A DNA stretch of 64,000 nucleotides from Metabacillus rhizolycopersici (lineage in GTDB: Bacteria; Bacillota; Bacilli; Bacillales; Bacillaceae), in assembly GCF_020075705.1 (NCBI RefSeq), contig NZ_JAIQUM010000005.1, positions 62,001 to 126,000 of the forward strand, given 5' to 3'. The position numbers and the translations under genes are program-made. A model generated the notes under the pieces. The model was given only the letters and a program-made list of their open reading frames with translations. It was not told where the DNA came from and searched no databases. Below are positions 56,200 through 64,000 of this stretch, one piece after another; within the stretch, counting starts at the first letter, position 1, and each line of letters opens with the position of its first letter.

Positions 56200-58520
56200 T
56201 GCTTCTCCTCTGCTAATGCATGTTTTAATACTTCATCTAGATGTGACACAAGCACAAAAGTAAGCTCATTACGAACACTCTCTGGAATGTCATCTAAATC
56301 CTTTTCATTTTCCTTTGGTGCAATAATTTTCGTCAAGCCAGCGCGGTGAGCACTAAGTGTTTTTTCCTTTAATCCACCGATTGGTAGAACTCTCCCCCTT
56401 AGGGTAATTTCTCCCGTCATCCCAACCTCTTTACGAACTGGCCTTTTTGTTAATGCTGAGATTAATGCTGTTGCGATTGTAATTCCAGCTGAAGGTCCAT
56501 CCTTTGGCACAGCACCCTCCGGAACGTGAATGTGGATGTCACTTTTTTCATGGAAATCACCATCAATTTGAAGCTCTTCAGCACGTGAACGGATGTAGCT
56601 AAATGCTGCTTGAGCGGACTCCTTCATTACGTCTCCTAGTTTACCAGTAAGGATAAGCTTCCCTTTTCCAGGTGTTACAGACACTTCAATCGATAAAGTA
56701 TCCCCTCCAACTGTTGTATAAGCTAATCCAGTTGCAACACCAATTTGATCCTCAAGTTCCGCTTGTCCATATCTGAATCGATTTTTGCCAAGAAATTCTT
56801 CAAGATTTTTATCAGTAATAATTATTTTCTTGCGCTCTGCTTTCACAATTAGCTTGGCGGCTTTACGGCAAATGGTTGCAAGCTGTCTTTCTAAACCACG
56901 CACCCCTGCTTCTCTCGTGTAGTAACGGACGATGCTTTGAATGGCTTCATCACGAATTTGAAGATGTGATTTTTTAAGTCCATGTGCTTCTAGCTGCTTT
57001 GGCAATAAATGATCTTTTGCAATTTGGACCTTTTCAAGCTCTGTGTAGCCAGCGATATTAATAATTTCCATCCGATCACGAAGTGGACCTGGAATAGTCG
57101 CCAAATTATTTGCTGTCGCGATGAACATAACCTTTGATAAGTCATAAGTCTCTTCAATATAATGATCGCTGAAATTGTGATTTTGCTCAGGATCTAATAC
57201 CTCAAGCATTGCAGCAGATGGATCTCCTCTAAATTCGCTAGACATCTTATCAATTTCATCTAATAAAATGACTGGATTGATCGTACCTGCCTTTTTCATA
57301 CCTTGAATAATTCTTCCCGGCATCGCACCAACATAGGTACGGCGATGTCCACGAATTTCCGATTCATCTCGCACACCACCAAGTGAGATTCGGACAAAAT
57401 GACGATTTAATGATTTAGCGATCGAACGCGCCAATGATGTTTTACCTACTCCAGGTGGCCCGGATAAACAAAGAATAGGACCCTTTAAAGAGTTTGTTAG
57501 TTGTTGTACCGCCAAGTATTCAATTACACGCTCTTTCACTTTCTCAAGGCCATGATGGTCTTCATCAAGGATTTCTTCCGCCTTAATGATATCTAAACGG
57601 TCTTCCGTAGCATTTGTCCACGGTAATGAAAGTAGCCATTCAATGTAATTACGGATAACTGCACTTTCAGCTGAACTCGAAGGTACTTTTTCATAACGAT
57701 CCAATTCCTTATCAGCCACAGCTTTGATGTGATCAGGCATTCCCGCCTCTTGAACGCGATCTTTCAGAGTTAAAACTTCTCCAATTTTGCCTTCTTTTTC
57801 ACCAAGTTCTTTTTGAATGGCTTTCATTTGCTCGCGAAGATAATATTCTTTTTGGGTACGTTCCATTGACCGTTTCACGCGTTGACCGATCTTTTTCTCA
57901 AGCTGAAGAACTTCTTTTTCATTATGTATAATCGAAATGACTTTATTCAGTCTTTCTCTTACATCAATTGTTTCAAGCACTTCTTGTTTTTCTTTAAGCT
58001 TTAAAGGTAAATGTGAGGTAATAATATCCGCCATTCTACCCGGCTCATTTATATCTGCTACAGTTGCATATGTTTCGGTTGATGCCTTTTGGGAAAGCTT
58101 TATGTATTGCTCGAAATACTCAAGCATTGTTCTCATCAAGGCTTCTTCTTCAACCGTTTTTCCTTCCGGATCCTTGTTTAAAGAAACCTCAACTGAATAA
58201 AATTCATCGTCTTCTACAAAACGGAGAATTTCTCCTCGATCTAAGCCTTCAACAAGTACTCGAATGGTTCCATTCGGTAATTTTAACATTTGTTTAATTT
58301 TCGATAATGTTCCAATTTCGTATATATCTTCTTTTTTTGGCTCATCTATCGCAATCTCTTTTTGTGTTGTTAAAAAGATGATATGATCATCCATCATAGC
58401 TTTTTCTAAAGCCTGAACTGATTTATCTCTTCCTACATCAAGGTGTAGTACCATAGTTGGGTATACTAGCAAGCCTCGTAACGGTAGGAGGGGAACAATT
58501 TGTGTGTTTGATTTCGCCAT
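56196..58520 (-). CDS. lonA: ATP-dependent protease LonA
   Basis: A 774-residue cytosolic Lon protease that removes damaged and regulatory proteins. It has the N-terminal substrate domain ([19 protein letters not shown]), a coiled coil, the AAA+ module ([30 protein letters not shown]) and the Ser-Lys protease domain ([11 protein letters not shown] with Ser near 678; [14 protein letters not shown] with Lys). ATG 58520 (MAKSNTQIV) is chosen, with GGAGGTGGTGTAAGCGC upstream. The 321-nt region to lonB holds the lonA promoter and the lonB terminator. Confidence 0.98.
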   Translation of the reverse strand: MAKSNTQIVPLLPLRGLLVYPTMVLHLDVGRDKSVQALEKAMMDDHIIFLTTQKEIAIDEPKKEDIYEIGTLSKIKQMLKLPNGTIRVLVEGLDRGEILRFVEDDEFYSVEVSLNKDPEGKTVEEEALMRTMLEYFEQYIKLSQKASTETYATVADINEPGRMADIITSHLPLKLKEKQEVLETIDVRERLNKVISIIHNEKEVLQLEKKIGQRVKRSMERTQKEYYLREQMKAIQKELGEKEGKIGEVLTLKDRVQEAGMPDHIKAVADKELDRYEKVPSSSAESAVIRNYIEWLLSLPWTNATEDRLDIIKAEEILDEDHHGLEKVKERVIEYLAVQQLTNSLKGPILCLSGPPGVGKTSLARSIAKSLNRHFVRISLGGVRDESEIRGHRRTYVGAMPGRIIQGMKKAGTINPVILLDEIDKMSSEFRGDPSAAMLEVLDPEQNHNFSDHYIEETYDLSKVMFIATANNLATIPGPLRDRMEIINIAGYTELEKVQIAKDHLLPKQLEAHGLKKSHLQIRDEAIQSIVRYYTREAGVRGLERQLATICRKAAKLIVKAERKKIIITDKNLEEFLGKNRFRYGQAELEDQIGVATGLAYTTVGGDTLSIEVSVTPGKGKLILTGKLGDVMKESAQAAFSYIRSRAEELQIDGDFHEKSDIHIHVPEGAVPKDGPSAGITIATALISALTKRPVRKEVGMTGEITLRGRVLPIGGLKEKTLSAHRAGLTKIIAPKENEKDLDDIPESVRNELTFVLVSHLDEVLKHALAEEKQ

Positions 58521-58699
58521 GCGCTTACACCACCTCCATGACATAATAGTAAGTACTTGTTCAATTTTATCCTATTCTTTTACTAGTGTCTATTTGTAGC
58601 TACTTATCTATGTAGGTAGTATACCCTATCCTGCTTAAGATGAAAAAGAAAAACGCGAAATCCACTATAGAATTTATCAAAAAATGATGATTAAAAATG

Positions 58700-58735
58700 G
58701 ATCTACCTAAGTGAATGATATTCCTAAGTAGATCT
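58700..58735 (-). terminator. Terminator of lonB
   Basis: GATCTACCTAAG pairs with CCTAAGTAGATC around a 10-nt loop, and the minus strand continues into CATTTTTAATC, about 107 nt past lonB. Confidence 0.65.
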
Positions 58736-58841
58736 CTTCTTTTCAAAATGATAGGGCAAGGCTTACCTTACTAAATCTTTTGGGGCAATTATCCTCCATC
58801 TTTACATAGGTCTTTTTACTGTCTGGTAGCCTTTTATTAGC

Positions 58842-60521
58842 TTACATAGATTCCAAGTGTGGATATACTTTGGCGTTTTGAGGAAGTATCGGATTTATGT
58901 TTTCTGTCGGTGGATTTACAAGTGCCACATCAAATACCTCTTGTAAATTTGTGACAGGAATAATATCGATTCCTTCGATTTCTTTTAAAATTGATTGCAT
59001 ATTTTCCTTAGGGATGATTACCTTTTTAGCTCCAGCCTTTTTAGCAGCTTTAATTTTCGGAATAACACCGCCAATTGGCTTCACATTACCGTGGATGCTG
59101 ATTTCTCCTGTCATTGCCACTAAATTATCAATAGCAATTCTATGAATCGCAGAAAAAATACCAGTTGCCATTGCAATTCCTGCAGATGGCCCATCTACTG
59201 GACCACCGCCTGGGAAATTCACATGAATATCATAATCTCCTGCATTTATCCCCATTGACCGTAAAACGGTAATCACATTTTCAATAGAACCCTTTGCCAT
59301 ACTTTTTCTTCGAATTGATTTTGTACGATCACCGATACTCTCCTCTTCGGCGATACCTGTAATATTAATCGAACCTTTATCTTTTTCTGCAGCAATCACC
59401 GTTACCTCTATTTCTAATAGTGCTCCTGTGTTTGGACCATATACGGCTAATCCGTTAACTAATCCCACTTTCGCCATTTTGTTAATCTTCTTCTCATATC
59501 TAGGTGTTAATTGACTTGAGTGAATCACCCATTCTATATCCGCAACGGTTATCTCTTTACGCTCCTCTGACATAGCCGTTCCTGTAGCGATTTGCATTAA
59601 ATTAACAACCTCACGCCCATTGCGGACATATGAAGTTAATAGATTAATCCCCTCATCATTGACATTCATTTCTACCTTTCGAGCCGCCTTCTTCGCAACA
59701 ATTGCCAACTCTTCCTGCTCAAGATCCCGAAAGAACACTTCTAGGCATCTAGATCGAATAGCAGGTGGAATTTCATTCGGTGTCCTTGTCGTCGCACCTA
59801 TTAAACGAAAATCAGCCGGTAACCCATTTTTAAAAATATCGTGGATATGTGTTGGTATTTGATTATTTTCTTCGTTATAGTAAGCACTTTCTAAAAACAC
59901 TTTTCGATCTTCAAGCACTTTCAGCAACTTATTCATTTGAATCGGATGTAACTCACCAATTTCATCTATGAATAATACACCACCATGTGCATTAGATACA
60001 GCTCCTTGCTTTGGTTGAGGAATGCCAGCTTGTCCCATTGCCCCTGCACCTTGATAGATTGGATCATGAACAGAACCAATGAGTGGATCAGCTATTCCCC
60101 TTTCATCAAACCGAGCTGTAGTAGCATCTAATTCAACAAAAACAGCATTTTCCTTAAAGGGTGATTTCACATTTTTCTTCGCTTCCTCTAAAACAAGTCT
60201 GGCAGCCGCTGTTTTCCCAACTCCAGGCGGTCCATAAATAATGACATGCTGTGGATTTGAACCACATAAAGCGGCACGCAAAGAGCGAATTCCATCCTCT
60301 TGTCCCACGATATCGTTAAAATTCTTAGGTCTTACCTTTTCTGCTAGAGGTTCTGTTAAACGGATTGCCCTCATTTTTCGGAGCTGTTCCATTTCTTTTT
60401 TTGATTCACGGTCAATTGAAACCTTTTGGGTCCTCTGGCTTTTTAATAAATTCCAAAAGTACATCCCGATGATAATTCCAAAAAACAGCTGAATAAATAA
60501 CGCGATACTTGTCCAACTCAT
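58842..60521 (-). CDS. lonB: Sporulation-associated ATP-dependent protease LonB
   Basis: A 559-residue Lon homologue with an N-terminal membrane helix (residues 3-25), instead of the LonA substrate domain. It has AAA+ [20 protein letters not shown] near residue 95 and the protease domain GPVDGPSAGIAMATG (Ser) with GGVIPKIKAAKKAG (Lys). In B. subtilis it is a forespore (sigmaF) protein lying next to lonA. ATG 60521 follows AGGAGGGAATACA. I did not find a clear sigmaF site. Length and motifs are normal. Confidence 0.96.
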   Translation of the reverse strand: MSWTSIALFIQLFFGIIIGMYFWNLLKSQRTQKVSIDRESKKEMEQLRKMRAIRLTEPLAEKVRPKNFNDIVGQEDGIRSLRAALCGSNPQHVIIYGPPGVGKTAAARLVLEEAKKNVKSPFKENAVFVELDATTARFDERGIADPLIGSVHDPIYQGAGAMGQAGIPQPKQGAVSNAHGGVLFIDEIGELHPIQMNKLLKVLEDRKVFLESAYYNEENNQIPTHIHDIFKNGLPADFRLIGATTRTPNEIPPAIRSRCLEVFFRDLEQEELAIVAKKAARKVEMNVNDEGINLLTSYVRNGREVVNLMQIATGTAMSEERKEITVADIEWVIHSSQLTPRYEKKINKMAKVGLVNGLAVYGPNTGALLEIEVTVIAAEKDKGSINITGIAEEESIGDRTKSIRRKSMAKGSIENVITVLRSMGINAGDYDIHVNFPGGGPVDGPSAGIAMATGIFSAIHRIAIDNLVAMTGEISIHGNVKPIGGVIPKIKAAKKAGAKKVIIPKENMQSILKEIEGIDIIPVTNLQEVFDVALVNPPTENINPILPQNAKVYPHLESM

Positions 60522-60726
60522 TGTATTCCCTCCTGGCTAAGATGTCTTGATCACCGCTAATTATTGAAAATTGACGGAGCTTTTTACTTATGAGTAAGAT
60601 GGTACATAGTTGTACTAGTGTAAAATTGATTAATCCGTCTACTTATAATAGAGCTTTCCTATCATTCCCTACTATCTGACTAGAATGTGAGTCTTAAAAC
60701 CGTACAAAAATTATAAAGCGAGACTT

Positions 60727-60862
60727 CCATCAGTGGGGGGTCTTTATCCCCACTGATGGTTAGCGAGACTTATCGGGCTTTTACGGGCAGTTATCCCCAA
60801 CCTTCGCTCTTTGTATCACTTAAGCTTAGGAGGGGGTATTACTGCCCGTTAATGCGGGATAA
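60727..60862. repeat. Multi-hairpin palindromic element upstream of lonB
   Basis: First a perfect 12-bp stem CCATCAGTGGGG / CCCCACTGATGG (60727-60759). Then come two long inverted arms, TTATCGGGCTTTTACGGGC (from 60770) against the reverse of GCCCGTTAATGCGGGATAA (to 60862), continuing inward as AGTTATCCCC / AGGGGGTATTACT. It is G/C-richer than its surroundings. The remaining 830-nt gap between lonB and clpX (60522-61353) has no gene I can support. Confidence 0.8.
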
Positions 60863-61228
60863 ATACATGGACATGAATTTTATGTATAAAGGGGGTCTGC
60901 TCACATAAAGGCAACAACTACTTGCCTAATCGTATTTACATAATATAGGGTTGATTCATTTTGAATGAAGCGGTTAATTATAGCTAGTATCTCCGAGGAT
61001 AGGTAAGAATAAACATCTTTTCTATAGAGGAAACTTCATGGAGTTTAGTCAAATAAATTCATGACTTAGTGCTTAGCGTGGAATGAAAATACATTTATGA
61101 CGCCCTCTTCTTCATTGCTTGACACGAATGTAAACACCGATTGCAAGACTCTCCTAGTATTGAAATGAGCAAGCTCCTACGTCATTAATATGAATAGAAC
61201 CTTTACTTCTTTTTTGTAAAAGATACAC

Positions 61229-61263
61229 AAAAAGGAAGCTGAAATTGTATCAGCTTCCTTTTT
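61229..61263 (-). terminator. Terminator of clpX
   Basis: AAAAAGGAAGCTGA pairs perfectly with TCAGCTTCCTTTTT around a 7-nt loop, 91 nt past the clpX stop. Confidence 0.9.
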
Positions 61264-61353
61264 GTGCTATCCAGTATTTGTATCCTGATGATGAAGTTAT
61301 CAGAAAAATGTTAGCTTTCAACATAAAAACTTATAAAAAACTAGGTTCAACTA

Positions 61354-62619
61354 TTAAGCAGATGTTTTCTTATCCTCTTGAATGACAGTTCCATCAATTA
61401 AGACGAGTTTTGGCAGTGTATTACCAATAACAGCATCCGCAGTTATAATTGTTTTCGCAATATCATCTCGAGACGGTAAATCAAACATCATATCAAGCAT
61501 AATACCTTCAATAATTGAACGAAGACCACGGGCACCTGTTTTTCTCTCGATCGCTTTTTTCGCAATCTCCAAGAGGGCTCCATCTTCAAATTCAAGTTCT
61601 ACACCGTCTAAATCCAGCATTTTTTGATATTGTTTAACAAGAGCATTTTTAGGCTTTGTTAAGATTTCAACTAATGCATCTTCATCAAGAGGCTCTAAGC
61701 TTGCAATAACAGGTAAACGACCAATAAATTCTGGTATTAAACCATATCTTAGTAAATCCTCAGGCAATACTTGTGAAAGTAGTGCTTTTTTATCTAATTC
61801 TGCATTCTTGTTGTCTGAACCAAAGCCGATAACTTTTTTACCTAGACGACGTTTAATAATTTGTTCAATACCATCAAACGCTCCACCACATATGAATAGG
61901 ATGTTCGTTGTATCGATTTGGATGAATTCTTGATGTGGATGCTTTCTTCCACCTTGTGGAGGAACACTTGCGACTGTCCCTTCAAGAATTTTAAGTAGCG
62001 CCTGCTGAACACCTTCACCAGAAACATCACGTGTAATGGAAGGATTCTCAGATTTACGAGCAACTTTATCAATTTCATCGATATAAATAATACCCTTTTC
62101 CGCTTTTTCTACGTCATAGTCAGCTGCTTGAATAAGCTTTAATAAAATGTTTTCTACATCTTCTCCGACATAACCAGCTTCTGTTAAAGATGTTGCATCA
62201 GCAATAGCAAAAGGTACATTTAAAATACGTGCTAATGTTTGTGCTAGCAACGTTTTACCGCTTCCAGTTGGACCTATCATCGAAATATTACTCTTTGAAA
62301 GCTCAACATCATCGATCTTACTGTTCGAATTTATCCGTTTATAATGATTGTACACAGCAACAGCCAATGATTTCTTAGCTTGATCTTGACCGATGACATA
62401 CTCATCTAGAATTTCGTTAATTTCTTTTGGCTTTGGAACATCTTTAAATTCAACTTCTTCTTCAGTACCAAGCTCTTCCTCAACAATTTCTGTACAAAGC
62501 TCAATACACTCATCACATATGTATACTCCAGGTCCAGCTACAAGTTTACGAACTTGATCTTGGGTTTTACCACAGAACGAACATTTCAATTGTCCTTTTT
62601 CGTCGTTAAATTTAAACAT
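61354..62619 (-). CDS. clpX: ATP-dependent Clp protease ATP-binding subunit ClpX
   Basis: A 421-residue AAA+ unfoldase feeding ClpP. It has the N-terminal zinc domain ([10 protein letters not shown]...CDECIELC), Walker [16 protein letters not shown] near residue 115, the GYVGEDVEN pore-1 loop, Walker [10 protein letters not shown], and the ClpP-docking IGF loop in [10 protein letters not shown] near residue 268. ATG 62619 lies 417 nt after tig. In this orientation tig and clpX are neighbours, as in B. subtilis. Confidence 0.98.
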   Translation of the reverse strand: MFKFNDEKGQLKCSFCGKTQDQVRKLVAGPGVYICDECIELCTEIVEEELGTEEEVEFKDVPKPKEINEILDEYVIGQDQAKKSLAVAVYNHYKRINSNSKIDDVELSKSNISMIGPTGSGKTLLAQTLARILNVPFAIADATSLTEAGYVGEDVENILLKLIQAADYDVEKAEKGIIYIDEIDKVARKSENPSITRDVSGEGVQQALLKILEGTVASVPPQGGRKHPHQEFIQIDTTNILFICGGAFDGIEQIIKRRLGKKVIGFGSDNKNAELDKKALLSQVLPEDLLRYGLIPEFIGRLPVIASLEPLDEDALVEILTKPKNALVKQYQKMLDLDGVELEFEDGALLEIAKKAIERKTGARGLRSIIEGIMLDMMFDLPSRDDIAKTIITADAVIGNTLPKLVLIDGTVIQEDKKTSA

Positions 62620-62995
62620 TGTTTCACCCCTTGTATCTTTATCTCAATCTAATTGATTTTTCCCCCACCCTAATAAAATATCTATTTTTCTTCACCTTTG
62701 CAGGCTCTAGAAGGTAGGTGCTCTTTTTTAAGCTTAAATACTAATTTTAAAACATGTATGTATTGCATTTTACCATAGGTAGCTCAAAGGTAGGTAATAA
62801 TACCACTCCAATTTGGAAAAAGTTATAGAGTTCACCAAAAAGAAAATGTCGATTATATGTTCACATTTCCTAATTTCTCTATTTATGTGCAGCTCTTTCC
62901 ATCTTGCTTTGTGCTTCTAGTTACTTCATGTGTATGTATGTTTTGGCTTTCTTATATCATTCCCAAACTAATTTAAATAAAACATGATTGTATAA
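62620..62995. other. Gap between clpX start and tig terminator
   Basis: About 375 nt of A/T-rich sequence that should hold the clpX promoter. I see no ORF with a ribosome site, no repeat copy, and no clear CtsR or other operator. Confidence 0.5.
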
Positions 62996-63024
62996 AACAA
63001 GGCACGATTCACTCGCGCCTTGTT
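62996..63024 (-). terminator. Terminator of tig
   Basis: AACAAGGC-CGA pairs with TCG-GCCTTGTT around a 5-nt loop, 13 nt past the tig stop, followed on the minus strand by a T-rich stretch. Confidence 0.85.
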
Positions 63025-63036
63025 CTTTAATTATTA

Positions 63037-64000
63037 TTATGCAACAACTTTGCTATTTTCTACAAGAAAATCAATTGCTTTACGAACTTTTAAATCTTCT
63101 TTAAGTCCGTCAGCTGAACCACCTAATGCTTGTTTAATATTTTCAACAGGCATATTGTACATTTCAGCCATTTTTGTTAATTCAGCTTCTACATCTTCAT
63201 CAGAAACATCGATGTTTTCTGCTTTAACAATTGCTTCAAGAGTTAAATTGTATTTTACGCGTTTTTCAGCATCTTCTTGCATTTGCGCTTTTAATGCTGC
63301 TTCATCTTGACCTGAGAATTGGAAGTATAGCTCAAGATTCATACCTTGCATTTGAAGGCGTTGCTCGAATTCTTGCATCATGCGAGAAATTTCATTTTCA
63401 ATAAGTGCATTAGGAATGTCTACTTCCACACCTTCAGCAGCCTTTTCAACTAATGTGTCACGTAAGTTATTTTCAGCTTCTGACTTTTTAGCTTCTTCAA
63501 GACGAGTTCTTGTTTGAGCTTTTAGCTCTTCAAGTGTTTCAACCTCATCGTTAACATCTTTTGCAAATTCATCATCTAAAGCTGGAAGCTCTTTTGATTT
63601 AATTTCATGGACTTTCACTTTGAATACTGCTGGCTTACCTGCAAGGTTTTCAGCGTGATATTCTTCAGGGAATGTTACTTCTACATCTTTCTCTGCACCT
63701 GTTTCTAAGCCAACAAGTTGTTCTTCAAAACCAGGGATGAAAGAACCAGAACCAATTTCTAGTGAGTAGTTATCAGCCGCTCCACCTTCGAATGCCTCAC
63801 CATCTACATAACCATCAAAGTCGATGATTACAGTATCACCATTTTCAATTGTACCTTCTTCTTTAACAGCTAATTCTGCATGACGCTCTTGAAGTTGTTT
63901 TAATTCATTATCAACTTCTTCATCAGTTACAGTTTCATCTAATTTTTCTACTTCTAGACCTTTATACTCGCCTAATTTTACTTCAGGCTTAACAGTAACT
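63037..64000 (-). CDS. tig: Trigger factor (5' end outside window)
   Basis: A ribosome-bound chaperone with peptidyl-prolyl isomerase activity. The frame is open to the right edge: the PPIase domain ([38 protein letters not shown]) and the helical C-terminal chaperone domain ending LVENSKVVA are present. The N-terminal ribosome-binding domain with its GFRKGKVP motif lies beyond 64000. The internal ATG at 63618 is not the start. Confidence 0.96.
   Translation of the reverse strand, partial: VTVKPEVKLGEYKGLEVEKLDETVTDEEVDNELKQLQERHAELAVKEEGTIENGDTVIIDFDGYVDGEAFEGGAADNYSLEIGSGSFIPGFEEQLVGLETGAEKDVEVTFPEEYHAENLAGKPAVFKVKVHEIKSKELPALDDEFAKDVNDEVETLEELKAQTRTRLEEAKKSEAENNLRDTLVEKAAEGVEVDIPNALIENEISRMMQEFEQRLQMQGMNLELYFQFSGQDEAALKAQMQEDAEKRVKYNLTLEAIVKAENIDVSDEDVEAELTKMAEMYNMPVENIKQALGGSADGLKEDLKVRKAIDFLVENSKVVA

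Overview
The window comes from a low-GC, endospore-forming member of the Bacillaceae (Bacillus in the broad sense). The gene order matches the B. subtilis segment that runs from ruvB to tig: ruvAB-bofC, coxA-safA, nadABC/nifS-nadR, pheA-pheB-obg-spo0B, rpmA-prp-rplU, spoIVFAB, minCD-mreBCD-radC-maf-spoIIB-comC-folC-valS, ysxE-spoVID-hemLBDCXA, ysxC-lonA-lonB-clpX-tig. Sporulation genes are scattered through it (bofC, coxA, safA, spo0B, spoIVFA/B, spoIIB, ysxE, spoVID, lonB). Differences from B. subtilis include an RNase E/G gene, an L-tartrate dehydratase cluster, a group II intron in radC and a dispersed repeat family. Most genes lie on the minus strand. ruvB (left edge) and tig (right edge) are cut by the window.

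Layout. 1-3.3 kb: ruvB, ruvA, bofC, then a cold-shock gene and two small genes. 3.5-10.1 kb: an accessory organic-acid region with a GntR regulator, ttdA-ttdB plus an FAH-family gene on the minus strand, and a CitMHS transporter on the plus strand. Between the arms are relics of a DASS transporter, a short truncated ORF and an IS630 transposase. Two promoters there carry the same palindrome inside an 18-bp spacer. 10.3-12.4 kb: spore-coat genes coxA and safA. 13.1-18.6 kb: NAD synthesis, with the nifS-nadR unit divergent from nadBCA. 18.6-25.2 kb: pheA, pheB, obg, spo0B, the L27/Prp/L21 operon and rng. 25.4-32.1 kb: spoIVFAB and the shape/division cluster. 32.3-35.5 kb: radC split by a 2.48-kb group II intron encoding an RT-HNH maturase. 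35.7-41.2 kb: maf, spoIIB, comC, a pilin-like gene, relics of a type IV pilus locus, and folC. 41.4-44.5 kb: valS and its T-box leader. 45.1-54.4 kb: ysxE, spoVID and the heme operon hemAXCDBL. 55.6-64 kb: ysxC, lonA, lonB, clpX and tig.

How the genes work together. BofC restrains SpoIVB, whose target SpoIVFA holds SpoIVFB (the pro-sigmaK protease) inactive, so three parts of one checkpoint are represented here. SafA and SpoVID are partner LysM proteins of spore coat assembly. Prp trims the N-terminus of L27, encoded next door. NifS supplies sulfur for the NadA cluster and NadR represses the NAD genes. YsxC, Obg, trigger factor, Lon and ClpX serve ribosome assembly and protein quality control.

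The least ordinary content is (i) nine copies of a dispersed repeat with AGCGCAAGCG-type inverted ends, in several of which an internal hairpin changes sequence while keeping its pairing; one copy sits inside the valS T-box leader, one inside the heme operon, and two bracket minCD; (ii) the intron in radC; (iii) the tartrate region with its mirrored promoter-operators; and (iv) a strongly palindromic element upstream of lonB.
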